Positions 14,101 to 22,790 of a stretch of 64,000 nt of DNA are shown in pieces (position 1 is the stretch's first letter; each line of letters begins with the position of its first letter). Made by a program: the position numbers and the translations under genes. The DNA is from Nyssa sinensis (Eukaryota > Streptophyta > Magnoliopsida > Cornales > Nyssaceae): positions 54,873,727 to 54,937,726 of the forward strand of contig CM018047.1 of assembly GCA_008638375.1 (NCBI GenBank), in the 5' to 3' direction. The notes under the pieces are model-generated. The model searched no databases. It worked only from the letters and a program-made list of their open reading frames with translations, and had not been told where the DNA came from.

Positions 14101-17100
14101 ATGCACACACATATAGTAGTCAACAAATTTGTTTTGAAACTTGAATTGTGAAATTTGATGATTAAATGAAGTTCTTAAATTTTTATAATAATTTTGTTAT
14201 TTTGAAATAATATAGAAATATATATTCAACGTGTCCCCGATGTATCCATGTCCTACTTTTTTTTGAAAAATGCCGTGTCTGCGTCGTGTTGTATCTGTGT
14301 CTGTTCTTCTTCTGTGTATCGTAAGATACCTTCAATTATATATATATATATATATATATAGTATTATATAAAATGATATAAATAACATTTCTTTTTTATA
14401 AGTAAAATTGAATTAAAGGCACCCGAGGGAGGGAAGATATTTATCCAAGGCAGGGAAGATAACATTGATTAAGAGTACCCTTGCAAATCTGCCTACTTAT
14501 TTCATGTCAATCTTCCCAATCCCAAGAAGGTTGGTGCAGAAATTGAAGAAGTTGCATAGAGACTTTTTGTGGAATGGAGTGGGGGACGAAGTGCTGGTTT
14601 TGTTTTGATGTTCAATTATTTGTTGTTTAGAATCCATGTATCAGCTTTTATTTTGTGGTTTCTCATAAGCAGTGTTATTATTGATGCAGGTCAATGTCAA
14701 CTTGGCTGGTCTGCCTGCATTGGTTTTGCCATGTGGATTTGTTGAAGGTGGATCTGTTGGCCTTCCAGTTGGTCTTCAAATGATTGGTGCAGCATTTGAT
14801 GAGGTGGGGACATTTTCCTGCAAATTTTTTTGGTACAGGAAGTACTTCATCCTGCTTTTTGTGATGATTATTTGGCTTGGGAGGAAGTAACTTTTCCTGT
14901 CCCCCCCTCCCCCTCCCCCTCCCCCTCCTTTCTTTCCTCCTTTTCTCCTCAGTCTATGTGCTTTGAAACTGGATGATTTCCTTAGACAACGTGGCCAAAA
15001 AGTAGGTGGTTCTTGGAACACAAAAGATGGGTCATTTTACCAAATCAAGTCCATGATGTGTGCCTGAAAATATGAAAAATCATATCTATTGCATGTCTTG
15101 TTGACTTAATTTACTTAGATCACCTATCTGTGGCAGTCCACCACCACAATTTCTTGCATCAAGTCGATGATAAGTTGGTTCAAAGATTGATAACTAGGAA
15201 AGAAATTTTTTTTCCTCCAGATTGAGGCATGTCATTTTACCCGATATGCGGTTCATAGGGCTGGGGTCACATATCGGGAGTTTGCTCTAACAGCCATGTG
15301 CCCAAAATGACCTGGTTAGCAGGTTTCCATCATTTGAAGAAAAAAAAAACTAGGAAAGAAATTCACCTTTTGTTTTTTGCCCCCGAGAGAGGGGGGGGGG
15401 GGGGGGGTGGTATTGGGGAAATTGAACTAAGAAAGAAAATATATCATTGTAGGGCTTGACCTAGTTGGGTATTATTGTGCTCCCTTTCTCTATAAATGAT
15501 TTGTGATTCTTGTTCGCACCATTATTTGTCTTCTGAGATGTCTTCAATAATTTGTGGCTTCAGCCTGAAAATATGAAAAATCATATTTATCTGCATATCT
15601 TGTGGACTTAATTTGTGTAGATCACCTATATGTGGCAAGTCCACTACCACAATTTCTCACATCAAGTTAATGAAAAGTTGGTTCAAAGATTGATAACTAG
15701 GAAAGTTTTTTTTTCCTCCAGTTTGAGGCATGTCGTTTTACCTGATATGCCGTTCATGGGGTTGGGGTCGCATATCAGGAGTTTGCTCTAACAGCCATGT
15801 GCCCAAAATGACCCATGATTGGCAGGTTTCCATCTATTGAAAAAAAAAAAAACTAGGAAAGAAATTCACCTAAGAAGTTATATTTTTTTTGGGTGGGGGT
15901 GGTATTGGGAGAGGAATTGGGGAAATTGAACTAAAAAATAAAATATATAATTTGTAGGGCTTGACCGAGTTGGCTATTATTTTGCTCCCTTTCTCTATAA
16001 ATGATCCACACCACTTGTTTGCACCAATATTTGTCTTGTGAGATGTCTTCAATAATTTGTGGCTTCAGCCTGAAAATATGAAAAATCATATTTATCTGCA
16101 CACCTTATGGACTTAATTTGCTTAGATCACCTATCTGTGGCAGTCCACCACCACAATTTCTCACATCAAGTTGATGATAAGTTGGTTCAAAGAATGATAA
16201 CTAGGAAAGAACCTGATATGCGGTTCATAGGGTTGTGTCGCATATTGGGAGTTTGCTCTAATAGCCATGTGCCCAAAATGACCCATGGTTGGCAGGTTTC
16301 CTTCTATTTAAAAAAAAAAAAACTAGGAAAGGCAATTAACATTAGAATTTTTTTTTTTGTGTGTGTGTGTGTTAATTTGTGGGGCTTGACCTAGTTGGGT
16401 ATTATTATGCTCCCTTTCTCTATAAATGATTCGCGCCACTTGTTTGCACCATTATTTCTTGTGAGATGTCTTCATTTGTGGCTTCATAAGAGGGTCCTGG
16501 GGAAAGTTCCCAATGGACTTAGGCAGTTGAGTTTGTGAGCGGCCATTTTTGTAAAAATAATACCAAAGGTTAGGTGATTACATCTATGTCCACTGTTCAG
16601 TCCACCTCTTGCAGCACATTGCATTGGCAGGTCCAATACTAGGGTACTGGCCTTTCAGGGTGTATTTTCAATGCAACCGACTTTGTGAGAATAAGATTCT
16701 CACAGCATGTTAGACTGTTTATGAAGCATAATGGTCTTTTGGTGACAGTGGAGTGGTGGACTGAGGTTTCTTTGATTCTAATTTATTGTTGATAGTGGAT
16801 TCAGAGTGTGTGTTTTGCTGCCTTTTTCTTTGTTATTCTCATGATGTGAGGACTGTTGCTTTATGCTATTGCTATAATTTAGAATTGTCATGTAATTTTG
16901 CTGGGTGGTGTTTGGGAGGCTATTCTCATTTCTAATGCGATTGGACACCTTGACACCTCATTTGATGTTTTTGCCTTGTTTAATTCTAACTCGTTTACAT
17001 AGCTAAAAGCAAGTGTTAAGATGTAAATAGGCTCACCACCCATCATATTTTATATCATTTTAATGGGTTGACCATTTTCATATCAAGTATTGGAAAGATG

Positions 17101-17355
17101 GTTTTGATATCAGTTCAAACTTTGATGCACCCATTTGATACAACTGAATGGTTTTGAACCATGCTGGCCATCTACATGTCAAAATGTCCATTTTTTCCCC
17201 CAAGTTAGCGAGAGATCAGGTTGCTGATGCTAAATTTTTGTTTTCTGTACTCATTATTGCAGGAAAAATTGCTTAAAGTGGGCCATATTTTTGAGCAGAC
17301 TCTTCAATGTGGTAGTTTTGTCCCTCCACTGGTAGCAGATGGCTTTGCATTGTAA
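275..17355 (+). CDS. gatA: Glutamyl-tRNA(Gln) amidotransferase subunit A (GatA), 3' part, nine exons
   Basis: GatA is the amidase subunit of the GatCAB complex. It frees ammonia from glutamine so that Glu-tRNA(Gln) can become Gln-tRNA(Gln); in plants it serves plastids and mitochondria. Exons at 275-586, 2023-2202, 2332-2426, 2598-2673, 2857-2934, 3427-3520, 3662-3711, 14690-14803 and 17263-17355 join in frame with GT/AG borders to give 363 residues and a TAA stop. The first exon carries the amidase signature PGGSSGGSA and the [12 protein letters not shown] block. By family knowledge the cis-Ser is the first Ser of GGSSGGS and the nucleophile is the Ser of DTGGS, 24 residues later; both are present. 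The catalytic Lys lies further N-terminal, outside the window, together with the transit peptide. Family length is near 500 residues, so roughly 130-180 are missing on the left. No frameshift or internal stop is seen, so the gene looks functional. Confidence 0.96.
899..1829 (-). mobile_element. 5'-truncated L1 LINE fragment in a gatA intron
   Basis: The minus strand encodes a degraded LINE C-terminal zinc-finger region (zf-RVT type), with the [13 protein letters not shown] and [12 protein letters not shown] motifs at about 1150-1380. A T-rich stretch at 901-922 marks the 3' tail. GTGGTGTGAGC occurs just before it (888-898) and again at 1830-1840, an 11-bp perfect direct repeat that extends to 14 bp with one mismatch. 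This is a target-site duplication, so this is one ~930-bp insertion. Confidence 0.88.
2023..2202 (+). CDS. gatA: gatA exon
   Basis: Contains 60 codons, from EVPDFTSQF to GCSVTE, after a pyrimidine-rich acceptor (TTTTTTTTCCCAG) and before GTACTT. It follows the previous exon (SSKR) directly, as expected for the family. Confidence 0.94.
2332..2426 (+). CDS. gatA: gatA exon
   Basis: Encodes [20 protein letters not shown] through YDAI plus two bases of an Arg codon (phase 2). The acceptor is TTGCAG and the donor GTGATA. The GLPAYY..ASSE.SSNL.RYD block is well conserved in GatA. Confidence 0.94.
2598..2673 (+). CDS. gatA: gatA exon
   Basis: Completes the split Arg codon, then encodes [20 protein letters not shown] and GFGSE. 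The donor is GTATGG and the acceptor is ATCCAG. Confidence 0.93.
2857..2934 (+). CDS. gatA: gatA exon
   Basis: Contains 26 codons: [20 protein letters not shown] followed by YKRAQQ, ending at GTACCA. The [18 protein letters not shown] segment is a GatA hallmark. Confidence 0.94.
3142..3285. repeat. 72-bp tandem duplication in a gatA intron
   Basis: Two adjacent copies start with CCATTGAAATATAGACC at 3142 and 3214 and end in GGAACC(C/T)GTAAAA. They differ by a few substitutions and one T. The repeat is confined to the intron between the 2934 and 3427 exon ends. Confidence 0.9.
3427..3520 (+). CDS. gatA: gatA exon
   Basis: Encodes [20 protein letters not shown] followed by [11 protein letters not shown] plus the first base of a Gly codon. 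The acceptor is TTTTAG and the donor GTATGA. Confidence 0.93.
3662..3711 (+). CDS. gatA: gatA exon before the 11-kb intron
   Basis: Completes Gly, then encodes [16 protein letters not shown], ending at the consensus donor GTAAGT. The next exon is 10,978 bp away. Confidence 0.93.
5204..5274. repeat. (AC)n/(AT)n microsatellite
   Basis: ACACAC-rich then TACA-rich sequence runs into an uninterrupted AT stretch at about 5231-5274. Open frames through it on both strands are low-complexity artefacts. Confidence 0.95.
5272..5525. repeat. ~110-bp direct duplication separated by a microsatellite
   Basis: The block from CCAAAG(A/C)CCC(G/A)TGGAAGGC to TATCTCACATTCAAAT is present at about 5272-5381 and again at 5415-5525, with only a few changes. 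A TACA/TATA run lies between the copies. Both copies follow AT dinucleotide tracts, which suggests the duplication formed between microsatellites. Confidence 0.88.
6718..7204 (+). repeat. Dispersed repeat, copy A (GGACAC-rich)
   Basis: Starts with repeats of CATGGACA, then GTAGGACCCGGATACGTC, an AT-rich centre, and ends TGTTCATGTCCGACATGTC. The block at 13,860-14,310 is a related sequence in the opposite orientation. The family type is not clear; no coding sequence is present. Confidence 0.6.
7205..7520 (-). mobile_element. LINE 3'-region fragment
   Basis: The minus strand encodes a degraded zf-RVT tail ([18 protein letters not shown] near 7,320-7,390). No poly-T end or TSD was found, so the limits are approximate. 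It belongs to a different subfamily from the adjacent + strand LINE. Confidence 0.6.
7555..8333 (+). mobile_element. 5'-truncated L1 LINE, poly(A)-tailed
   Basis: An open frame at 7559-8209 encodes the LINE C-terminus: [20 protein letters not shown], then a cysteine/histidine cluster [18 protein letters not shown] and [17 protein letters not shown]. This is the reverse transcriptase-linked zf-RVT domain; the polymerase core is missing. The 3' UTR ends with GATTATTGATT and a poly(A) at about 8321-8333. This is transposon coding sequence, not a host gene. Confidence 0.88.
8334..9417. other. gatA intron, no feature recognised
   Basis: AT-rich intronic DNA. Short open frames (for example 8955-9305) have no motif I recognise. 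The right end probably belongs to the LINE interrupted by the SINE at 9433. Confidence 0.5.
9433..9674 (+). mobile_element. tRNA-derived SINE with target-site duplication
   Basis: A-box-like TAGCCAAGTGGTAGGC is at 9447-9462 and B-box-like GGTTCAATACTCC at 9501-9513, 38 bp after the A box, as in tRNA promoters. The body contains GGGGCCACCCTAGGG and ends in a poly(A) of about 13. Flanking direct repeats AAGATTCTAGAAGGA (9418-9432) and AAGATTGTAGAAGGA (9673-9687) differ at one base. The body resembles the unit at 49,349, so both belong to one SINE family. Confidence 0.87.
9688..9990 (+). mobile_element. LINE reverse transcriptase fragment
   Basis: Frame translation gives [20 protein letters not shown], recognisable as the L1 reverse transcriptase motif around the first catalytic Asp. 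That Asp now reads Glu. A GFFSSSRG/RQGDPLSP-like segment follows with a stop and substitutions. The fragment is inactive and begins right after the SINE, which split it. Confidence 0.75.
9991..10555. other. gatA intron spacer, degenerate repeat
   Basis: Contains several GATA(C/T)G/GTATCG motifs at 10,000-10,120, then AT-rich DNA. No gene or clear element boundary is visible. Confidence 0.45.
10556..11530 (-). mobile_element. LINE ORF2 C-terminal fragment
   Basis: The minus strand reads, from right to left, an RT-thumb-like segment ([20 protein letters not shown] with GKWL, about 11,370-11,470). The zf-RVT region follows: [20 protein letters not shown], then [18 protein letters not shown]. 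Frameshifts and stops separate the parts. The order matches an L1 ORF2 on the minus strand. Confidence 0.85.
11531..12070. other. gatA intron spacer with (AT)n
   Basis: Nothing coding is seen. A TACA/AT microsatellite is at about 11,890-11,928. Confidence 0.6.
12079..13795 (-). mobile_element. LINE ORF2 fragment including RT active-site box
   Basis: A T-run near 12,079 is the 3' tail. Moving right (5' on the minus strand) come a zf-RVT remnant (12,400-12,700), segments GEMVWTP and GLGIKK (12,830-13,230), [20 protein letters not shown] (13,570-13,635) and [12 protein letters not shown] at about 13,690-13,720. The last is the position of the L1 F/Y-A-D-D catalytic box, here F-V-D-N, so activity is lost. 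Stops and frameshifts occur throughout. Confidence 0.87.
13860..14310 (-). repeat. Dispersed repeat, copy B, inverted relative to copy A
   Basis: The reverse complement carries the same landmarks as 6718-7204: CAGACACAG..., GTAGGACATGGATACATC, an AT-rich middle, and GGACACGTGTCC/CATGTCCGGG-type sequence. It includes an (AC)n-(AT)n microsatellite at about 14,056-14,101. An (AT)n run follows at 14,337-14,361. Confidence 0.6.
14390..14600. mobile_element. Twin-primed (internally inverted) L1 LINE
   Basis: At the left is a LINE 3' end in minus orientation: a T-run at 14,391-14,398, then ATAAGTAAAATTGAATTAAA and CACCCGAGGGAGGG, the same terminus as other LINEs here. From about 14,447 the orientation flips, and + strand translation reads [20 protein letters not shown] followed by [20 protein letters not shown], a classic RT-thumb motif. 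A 3' end joined to an inverted internal segment is the product expected from twin priming. Confidence 0.78.
14690..14803 (+). CDS. gatA: gatA exon after the 11-kb intron
   Basis: Contains 38 codons: [20 protein letters not shown], then [18 protein letters not shown]. The acceptor is GATGCAG and the donor GTGGGG. The GLPVGLQ.IG motif is conserved in amidases. Confidence 0.95.
14901..14928. repeat. (CCCCCT)n microsatellite
   Basis: About four pyrimidine units of CCCCCT lie in the intron just after the exon ending at 14803. Confidence 0.9.
15062..16489. repeat. Triplicated ~500-bp tandem repeat in the last gatA intron
   Basis: Copies begin with GCCTGAAAATATGAAAAATC at 15062, 15563 and 16068 (periods 501 and 505). 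Each holds ATCACCTAT(C/A)TGTGGCA, the GATAACTAGGAAAG motif, GTGCCCAAAATGACC, GGGCTTGACC and GAGATGTCTTCA. The third copy has lost about 80 bp. Differences are substitutions and changes in A, G and T runs, including a G-run of about 20 at 15,391. Open frames inside do not persist between copies, so it is non-coding. Confidence 0.92.
16490..17262 (+). other. gatA last intron, 3' part
   Basis: Ordinary intronic sequence with no element recognised. It ends with the acceptor TTATTGCAG at 17,262. Confidence 0.65.
17263..17355 (+). CDS. gatA: gatA last exon and stop
   Basis: Encodes [20 protein letters not shown] and [10 protein letters not shown], then TAA at 17353-17355. EKLL..GH.FEQ is the typical C-terminal helix of GatA. 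Confidence 0.95.
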   Translation, partial: EKLLKVGHIFEQTLQCGSFVPPLVADGFAL

Positions 17356-17710
17356 CCACCAATGAATCTTGCATGTTGAGAAAGTTGAAGCAAAATTCGA
17401 GGGTGTTTCAAATGGTGTCGCGTGTTGGGAGCGAATCATCAGGTTGTCAAAAGCATTGCTCCAACCTGCTGGTTCAGTCTAACTTGGCTCCATCCAGGTT
17501 TTTGGGTGTAATGGTTGGGTTTCGGTTTTGTTAGATACAAACAGCTAAGATATAAATATATTGAATCCAACAGAACAAGCTGAAATGCCATTGTTAGCTG
17601 TCCTTGTTGGGAGCTATGTTGGCAAAATTCTCAACAGTTTCTAGATGGTTTTTCCCTTCTTTTTTTTTGTTTATTCGTTTTCCAAGTCGCTTAATAAAGT
17701 ATTTTGTTTG
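17356..17710 (+). promoter_or_regulatory. gatA 3' UTR with AATAAA polyadenylation motif
   Basis: AATAAA at 17693-17698, followed by T/GT-rich DNA, is a good polyadenylation signal candidate. A Copia element begins at 17711. The natural downstream flank resumes at 23,532 after the duplicated GTTTG. The true cleavage site cannot be read from sequence. Confidence 0.6.
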
Positions 17711-18050
17711 TGTTATGAATGTGTGTGAATGTCATCAATGTTGAGAAACACACTTGAGAGTCTTTATGGATAGTTAAAACCATAACTCAAGTGGGTGTTT
17801 TCTTTATTCAATATCATGGTTATATAAGCCTTAGTTCAAATGAAAGAAGATGACACAACGAAGTAGGGTGAAGTGAAGGAAGAGAGAAATTAGTAGTGTT
17901 TTGTAATCATTCACCTTTGTGTGCTTTTCTATAAAATAGTGAAACATTCTTCTCTCCGTCTATGGACGTAGGTCTAAAGTCGAACCACGTAAATCTTTGT
18001 GTGTACTTATGTGATTGATTTGTGTGTATTTATTTTTCTATTTTACAACA
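17711..18050 (+). repeat. 5' LTR of the Copia element
   Basis: 340 bp, from TGTTATGAAT to TTTTACAACA. It differs from the 3' LTR by scattered substitutions and small indels, showing an insertion that is not recent. The sequence after it (CGTTACTAACACGAG) is the primer-binding region, but it does not match the usual initiator-Met TGGTATCAGAGC. Confidence 0.93.
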
Positions 18051-18240
18051 CGTTACTAACACGAGATTCTGGTTAACTGTGAGAGGTAAAATAAAGGTAA
18101 GCAAATTTTCTATTACTAGAATTTATTATATATTAATTTAAATTTGCAACTATAGTACTAATAATATAGTAACTATTTTCCCGTATTTTTTAATATTTTT
18201 ATTTGATTATATTATATTTTTAATTTGTTTTTAAAAAGAA

Positions 18241-19235
18241 ATGTTAAATCTCACCAAACTTGAGCTTATTGCATTAGACATTTTTGAAAAAAAATTATTT
18301 ATTTTGGATTCTTGATGCTGAATTTAACTTTGAAGTTAAAAATCTTGGAAATATTAAGGAAATATAGTATCCTTACAGGATTGGACCAATGCATTGATAT
18401 TCATTCATCGTCATATTCATGAAGGCTTGAAATATGAATATCTTACGGTAAAATATCCATCGACTCTTTGAAAAAATTTGAAAGAAATATATGACCACAA
18501 GAAAATTATTATTCTCTCAAAAGTTTGGTATAATTGGCTGTACCAGAAATTGTAGGATTTAAATCAATCAATGAATATAATTATGCACTATTTAGAATTA
18601 CTTTGCAATTGAAATTACGCGAAAAAAATATTACAGATGCGGATATGTTAGAGAATACATTTTTTACATTTCAACCTTCAAATATTGTCCTGCAGCAACA
18701 ATATCGAGTGTAAATTTACTAAATATTCTGACTTGATATCATGTCTTCTCCTGTCTGAACAATATAATGACCTTGTAATAAAAAATCATAACTTACGTCC
18801 CACTGGCTCTGTACTATTCCCTGAAGCAAATGGAACTGCATTTCCTAAAGCAAATGCAACCGCGTCATATAAACAGAGTTATACGTGGACATGGTCGTAG
18901 ATATAGCCGTGGATGTAGTCATTACACATATCGAGGTGTCATAAGAACAATTCATCTAATTGTCTCAGAAGAGACACACTACAGCACCTGAAGTGCACTA
19001 ATAATGTGGAGGCAAATCAAAGAAAGGGGAAACGAAAATGGCCTCAAGATCCTGAAGAATCTTGTTATCGGTGTGGAGGAAAAGGACATTGGTCACATAC
19101 CTATCACATGCCACCTCAAGATCCTGAATATTTTGTTATCGGTCTGGGGTTTTGTTATCGATGTGGGGGAAAAGGGCATTGGTTGCATACCTGTCATACA
19201 CCCAAACATTTAGTGGATATTACCGAGCCTCAATA
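18241..19235 (+). pseudogene. Copia gag remnant with duplicated zinc knuckle
   Basis: Begins MLNLTKLELIALDIFEKK, a typical Copia gag start, then shifts frame (WILDAEFNFEVKNLG near 18,303). Two CCHC-type knuckles lie at 19063-19104 (CYRCGGKGHWSHTY, last Cys replaced by Tyr) and 19153-19194 (CYRCGGKGHWLHTC, intact). The 90-bp spacing and shared flanks QDPE and VIG show a tandem duplication inside gag. Confidence 0.85.
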
Positions 19236-19439
19236 AAAAGAAAAGAAATAGAAATAGATTTTACTGGTGGTCCCATAGACATTATACACGTAGATGTCAT
19301 AGATTTCTTTGTAGATCCTGATGGAAAAATTAATCATTTAATAGGTGAAGAAAATGTCTACACTGACTAATGTTTTTATTTTATCTAGTATAATATTTTA
19401 TTTTAATGATTTTATCTTATTTATTTATTTTTAATAGAA

Positions 19440-19741
19440 ATTTATTCTTATTTCTCATAATAAATGCATCTGATGAATTGATAGAGTTCAAGATGAATAG
19501 TGAAGATATATGTCTGGAAAATAGTGCAACTACACACACAATCCTTCGAGATAAAAGATATTTCTTGAACTTAAAATTAGTAGAAGCCAATGTCAGTACA
19601 ATATCTAGTACTACAAATTTAATTGAAGGCTTCGGAAGAGCCAACATCATGTTGCTAAATGGCACAATATCTCATATAAATGATGTTTTATACTCTAGTA
19701 AGTCCAAAAGAAATTTGCTAAGTTTTAAAGATATTCGCTAA
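19440..19741 (+). pseudogene. Copia aspartic protease remnant
   Basis: The segment ICLENSATTHTILRDKRYF, ending SKSKRNLLSFKDIR, fits the Copia protease. In the family an Asp occupies the position that here is Asn (NSATT), so the catalytic residue is lost. A stop follows at 19,739. Confidence 0.8.
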
Positions 19742-19934
19742 AATGGGTATCATATTGAGACTATTACTGAAGATAATAAGGAATATCTTTACAGTATTTA
19801 TATTGTCTCAAACAGGAAGCATACTTTGGAAAAACTTCATGCTCTCTTATCTGGCTTGTACCAAACAACTATAAGGACAATTGAATGATATGTCGTGTTA
19901 AACTAGAAGTTCACCGACCTAAAGACTTCTGTTC

Positions 19935-20726
19935 TTTGGCATGATCGATTTGGTTACCTATGGGCAATAATGATGCGTAGAATCATTGAGAATTTGCGTG
20001 GACATCCCTTAAAGAACCAGAAGATTCTTTTATCGGATAAATATCTATGTACTGCTTGTTCTCAGGGGAAACTAATTATTAAACCATCTCCTGCAAAGGT
20101 TAGTGTTGAATCTTCATCCTTTTTAAAGCGCATTAAAAGAGATATATATGGATATATTCATCCGTCATGTGGACTATTTCATTATTTTATGGTTTTAATA
20201 GATGCATCAACTAGATGGTCACACATCTGTCTAATTTCATCTCACAATGTTGCATTTGCAAGACCTCTTGCTCAAATCATTCGATTGAGAGCACAATTTC
20301 CTGATCATCCCATCAAGACAATACGTCTTGACAATGCTGGTGAATTTACATCCCAAGCATTTGACAAATTGCATGTCAATTGGAATTATTGTTGAACAAC
20401 TTGTTGCTCACGTACACATACAAAATGGTTCAGCCGAATCTCTTACCAAAAGTCTCCAATTAATTGCTAGACCTTTACTTATTAGAACAAAACTACTTGT
20501 TTCTACTTGGAGACATGCTATATTACATGTTGCAGCGTTAATCCGTATCCGATCAACCTCTTGCCACAAATATTCTCCTTTACAAATTGTACTTGGTCAT
20601 CCACCAAATGTTTCTCACCTACGAGTATTTGGTTGTGCTGTACAAATTTCTATTGCACAACGTACTAAAATGGGTCCCCAACGAAGACTTGGAATCTATG
20701 TTGGTTTGATTCTCCATCTATTATAA
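19935..20726 (+). pseudogene. Copia integrase remnant
   Basis: The pre-integrase segment is followed by the DDE core: Asp in MVLIDAS (20201-20203), Asp in RLDNAGEF (20330-20332) and Glu in NGSAES (20436-20438). A frameshift lies at about 20,380-20,396, between the second Asp and the Glu, so the domain is broken. Acidic residues are otherwise kept. Confidence 0.87.
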
Positions 20727-21499
20727 GATATCTTGAACCCTTAACATGTGATCTATTTACGACACAGTTTGCCGATTGTCATTTTGATGAGACAATCTTC
20801 ACACCATTAGAGGGAGAAAAGCTGAAGTCAGAAGCTCAACGTGAAATCTTTTAGATTGTATCAACATTGTCTCATCTTGATCCTCATACTAATCAATGTG
20901 AACTGGAAGTTCAAAGGATCACTCATTTGTAAAGTATTGCAAATCAATTACCAGATGCATTCACTAATAAAAAGAAAATAATGAAATCGCACATACCAGT
21001 TATAAATACCCCTGCACGGATTGATGTCCCTATAGGAAAATACGTTAGTACATCAACAAATGAATCTATGGCACGCTTGAAGTGTGGTAGACCTATTGGT
21101 GCGAAAGATAAAATTCCTCAGGAGAGGAAGACACAAGAAAATTATAAAGTGGCAACTCTTGAAGAGACCACACATCATAAAGAAGTGGTCACTCCTAAAG
21201 AGACCACACATAGTAAAGAAGTGGCAACTCCTGAAGAGACCATGCATTATATGATGATTAATCAATCCAATGTTGGTAGACAAATACCTCTTGAAGAGGA
21301 AATACGTCCTGAAGAGGATGTATCCCCTGAAGTGGAACATGTAGTCCCTGAAAAGGCACATGTACCTAAAAATAAAGAGATCTCAATAAATTATATATCT
21401 AGTGGAGATATATGGGATCGAAATGATATTATTGTTAATCATATATTTTCTTTCGCAATATCATTTGAAATCACTAGAAGTGATGAAGATCCTGAACCA

Positions 21500-22790
21500 C
21501 AAAACGTCAAAGCATGTCGACGTAAAAATGATTGGCCAAAGTGGAAAGAAGCAATACAGGTTAAGTTAGACTCATTAGCAAAACGAGAAGTATTTGGACT
21601 TGTTGTTCAAGTGCCTAAAGATGTAAAGCCTATAGGGTACACATGGGTATTTGTACGAAAATGTAATGAGTAGAAGGAAATCATCAGATACAAAGCAAGA
21701 CTTCTAGCACAAGGTTTCTCGTAGATACTTGGTGTTGATTATGAAGAGACATACTCTCCTATGATGAATGCAATTACGTTTCAATTTTTGATCAGTCTGG
21801 TAGTCTCAGAAGGACTTGATATACGTATAATGGACGTAGTCACAACATATTTATATGGATCACTTGATAGTGACATATATATGAAAATATTCGAAAGATT
21901 TAAAACGCCTGAAGTAGGTAATTCCCAATCTCGAAGCATGTATTCAATCAAGCTCCAATGATCTTTGTATAGATTGAAATAGTCAGGGCGCATGTGGTAT
22001 AATCGTCTCAATGAATATTTATTGCAATAAGGATATGTGAATAACCCAATTTGTCCATGTATTTTCATAAAAAATTCAAACATTGGATTTTCCATAATAG
22101 CAGTATATGTTGACGATTTGAACCTTGTGGGGACACCTGAAGAGTTTACAAAAACTGCTACTTATTTAAAGCAAGAGTTTGAAATGAAAGATTTGGAAAA
22201 AAGTAAAATTTTTTCTTGGCCTGCAAATCGAGTACTTCCCAAAAGGAATCCTCTTACATCAATCTGAATATACATAGAAAGTTCTAAGGCGGTTTTATAT
22301 GGATAAAGCTTATCCATTAACATCACCTATGGTTGTTCGTTCACTTTATGTGGAGAAAGATCATTTTTCCCTCAAGAAGATGAGGAAGAAATCCTTGGTC
22401 CACAAGTACCATATCTTAGTGTAATTGGCGCTCTTATGTTTCTTACAAATTGTACATGGCCGGACGTTGCATTTTCTGTTAATTTACTAGCAAGATATAG
22501 TTCTACTCCAACTCGAAGGGATTGGAATGGTGTTAAACATATTTTTCACTATCTTCGCAGAATAATTGAAATGGGTTTGTTTTATTCACGAACCTCAAAA
22601 TCACCATTAGTCGGGTATGTAGATGTTGGGTATCTTTCTGATCCACACAAAGCCAAATTACAAACAAGATATGTATTTACTTGTGGCGACATTGCTATAT
22701 CACGAAGATCTACAAAGCAAACAATGACAACCACTTCCTCAAATCATTCTGAAATCCTAGCACTCCATGGGACAGGCCGAGAATGCATAT
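21500..22790 (+). pseudogene. Copia reverse transcriptase/RNase H remnant
   Basis: Visible segments are WPKWKEAIQVKLDSLAKREV, RYKARLLAQGFS, DYEETYSPMM, the catalytic YVDDLN (22106-22123) and TWPDVAFSVNLLARYSSTPT. In-frame stops interrupt it near 21,671, 21,721, 21,959 and 22,265, among others. A further RNase H tail (HISSKFFYTHELQ-like in a shifted frame) runs to about 23,109. Confidence 0.88.

Noticed and set aside
14776..15021. Minus-strand frame with poly-Gly
   Set aside because: It is the reverse of a gatA exon and the CCCCCT repeat.
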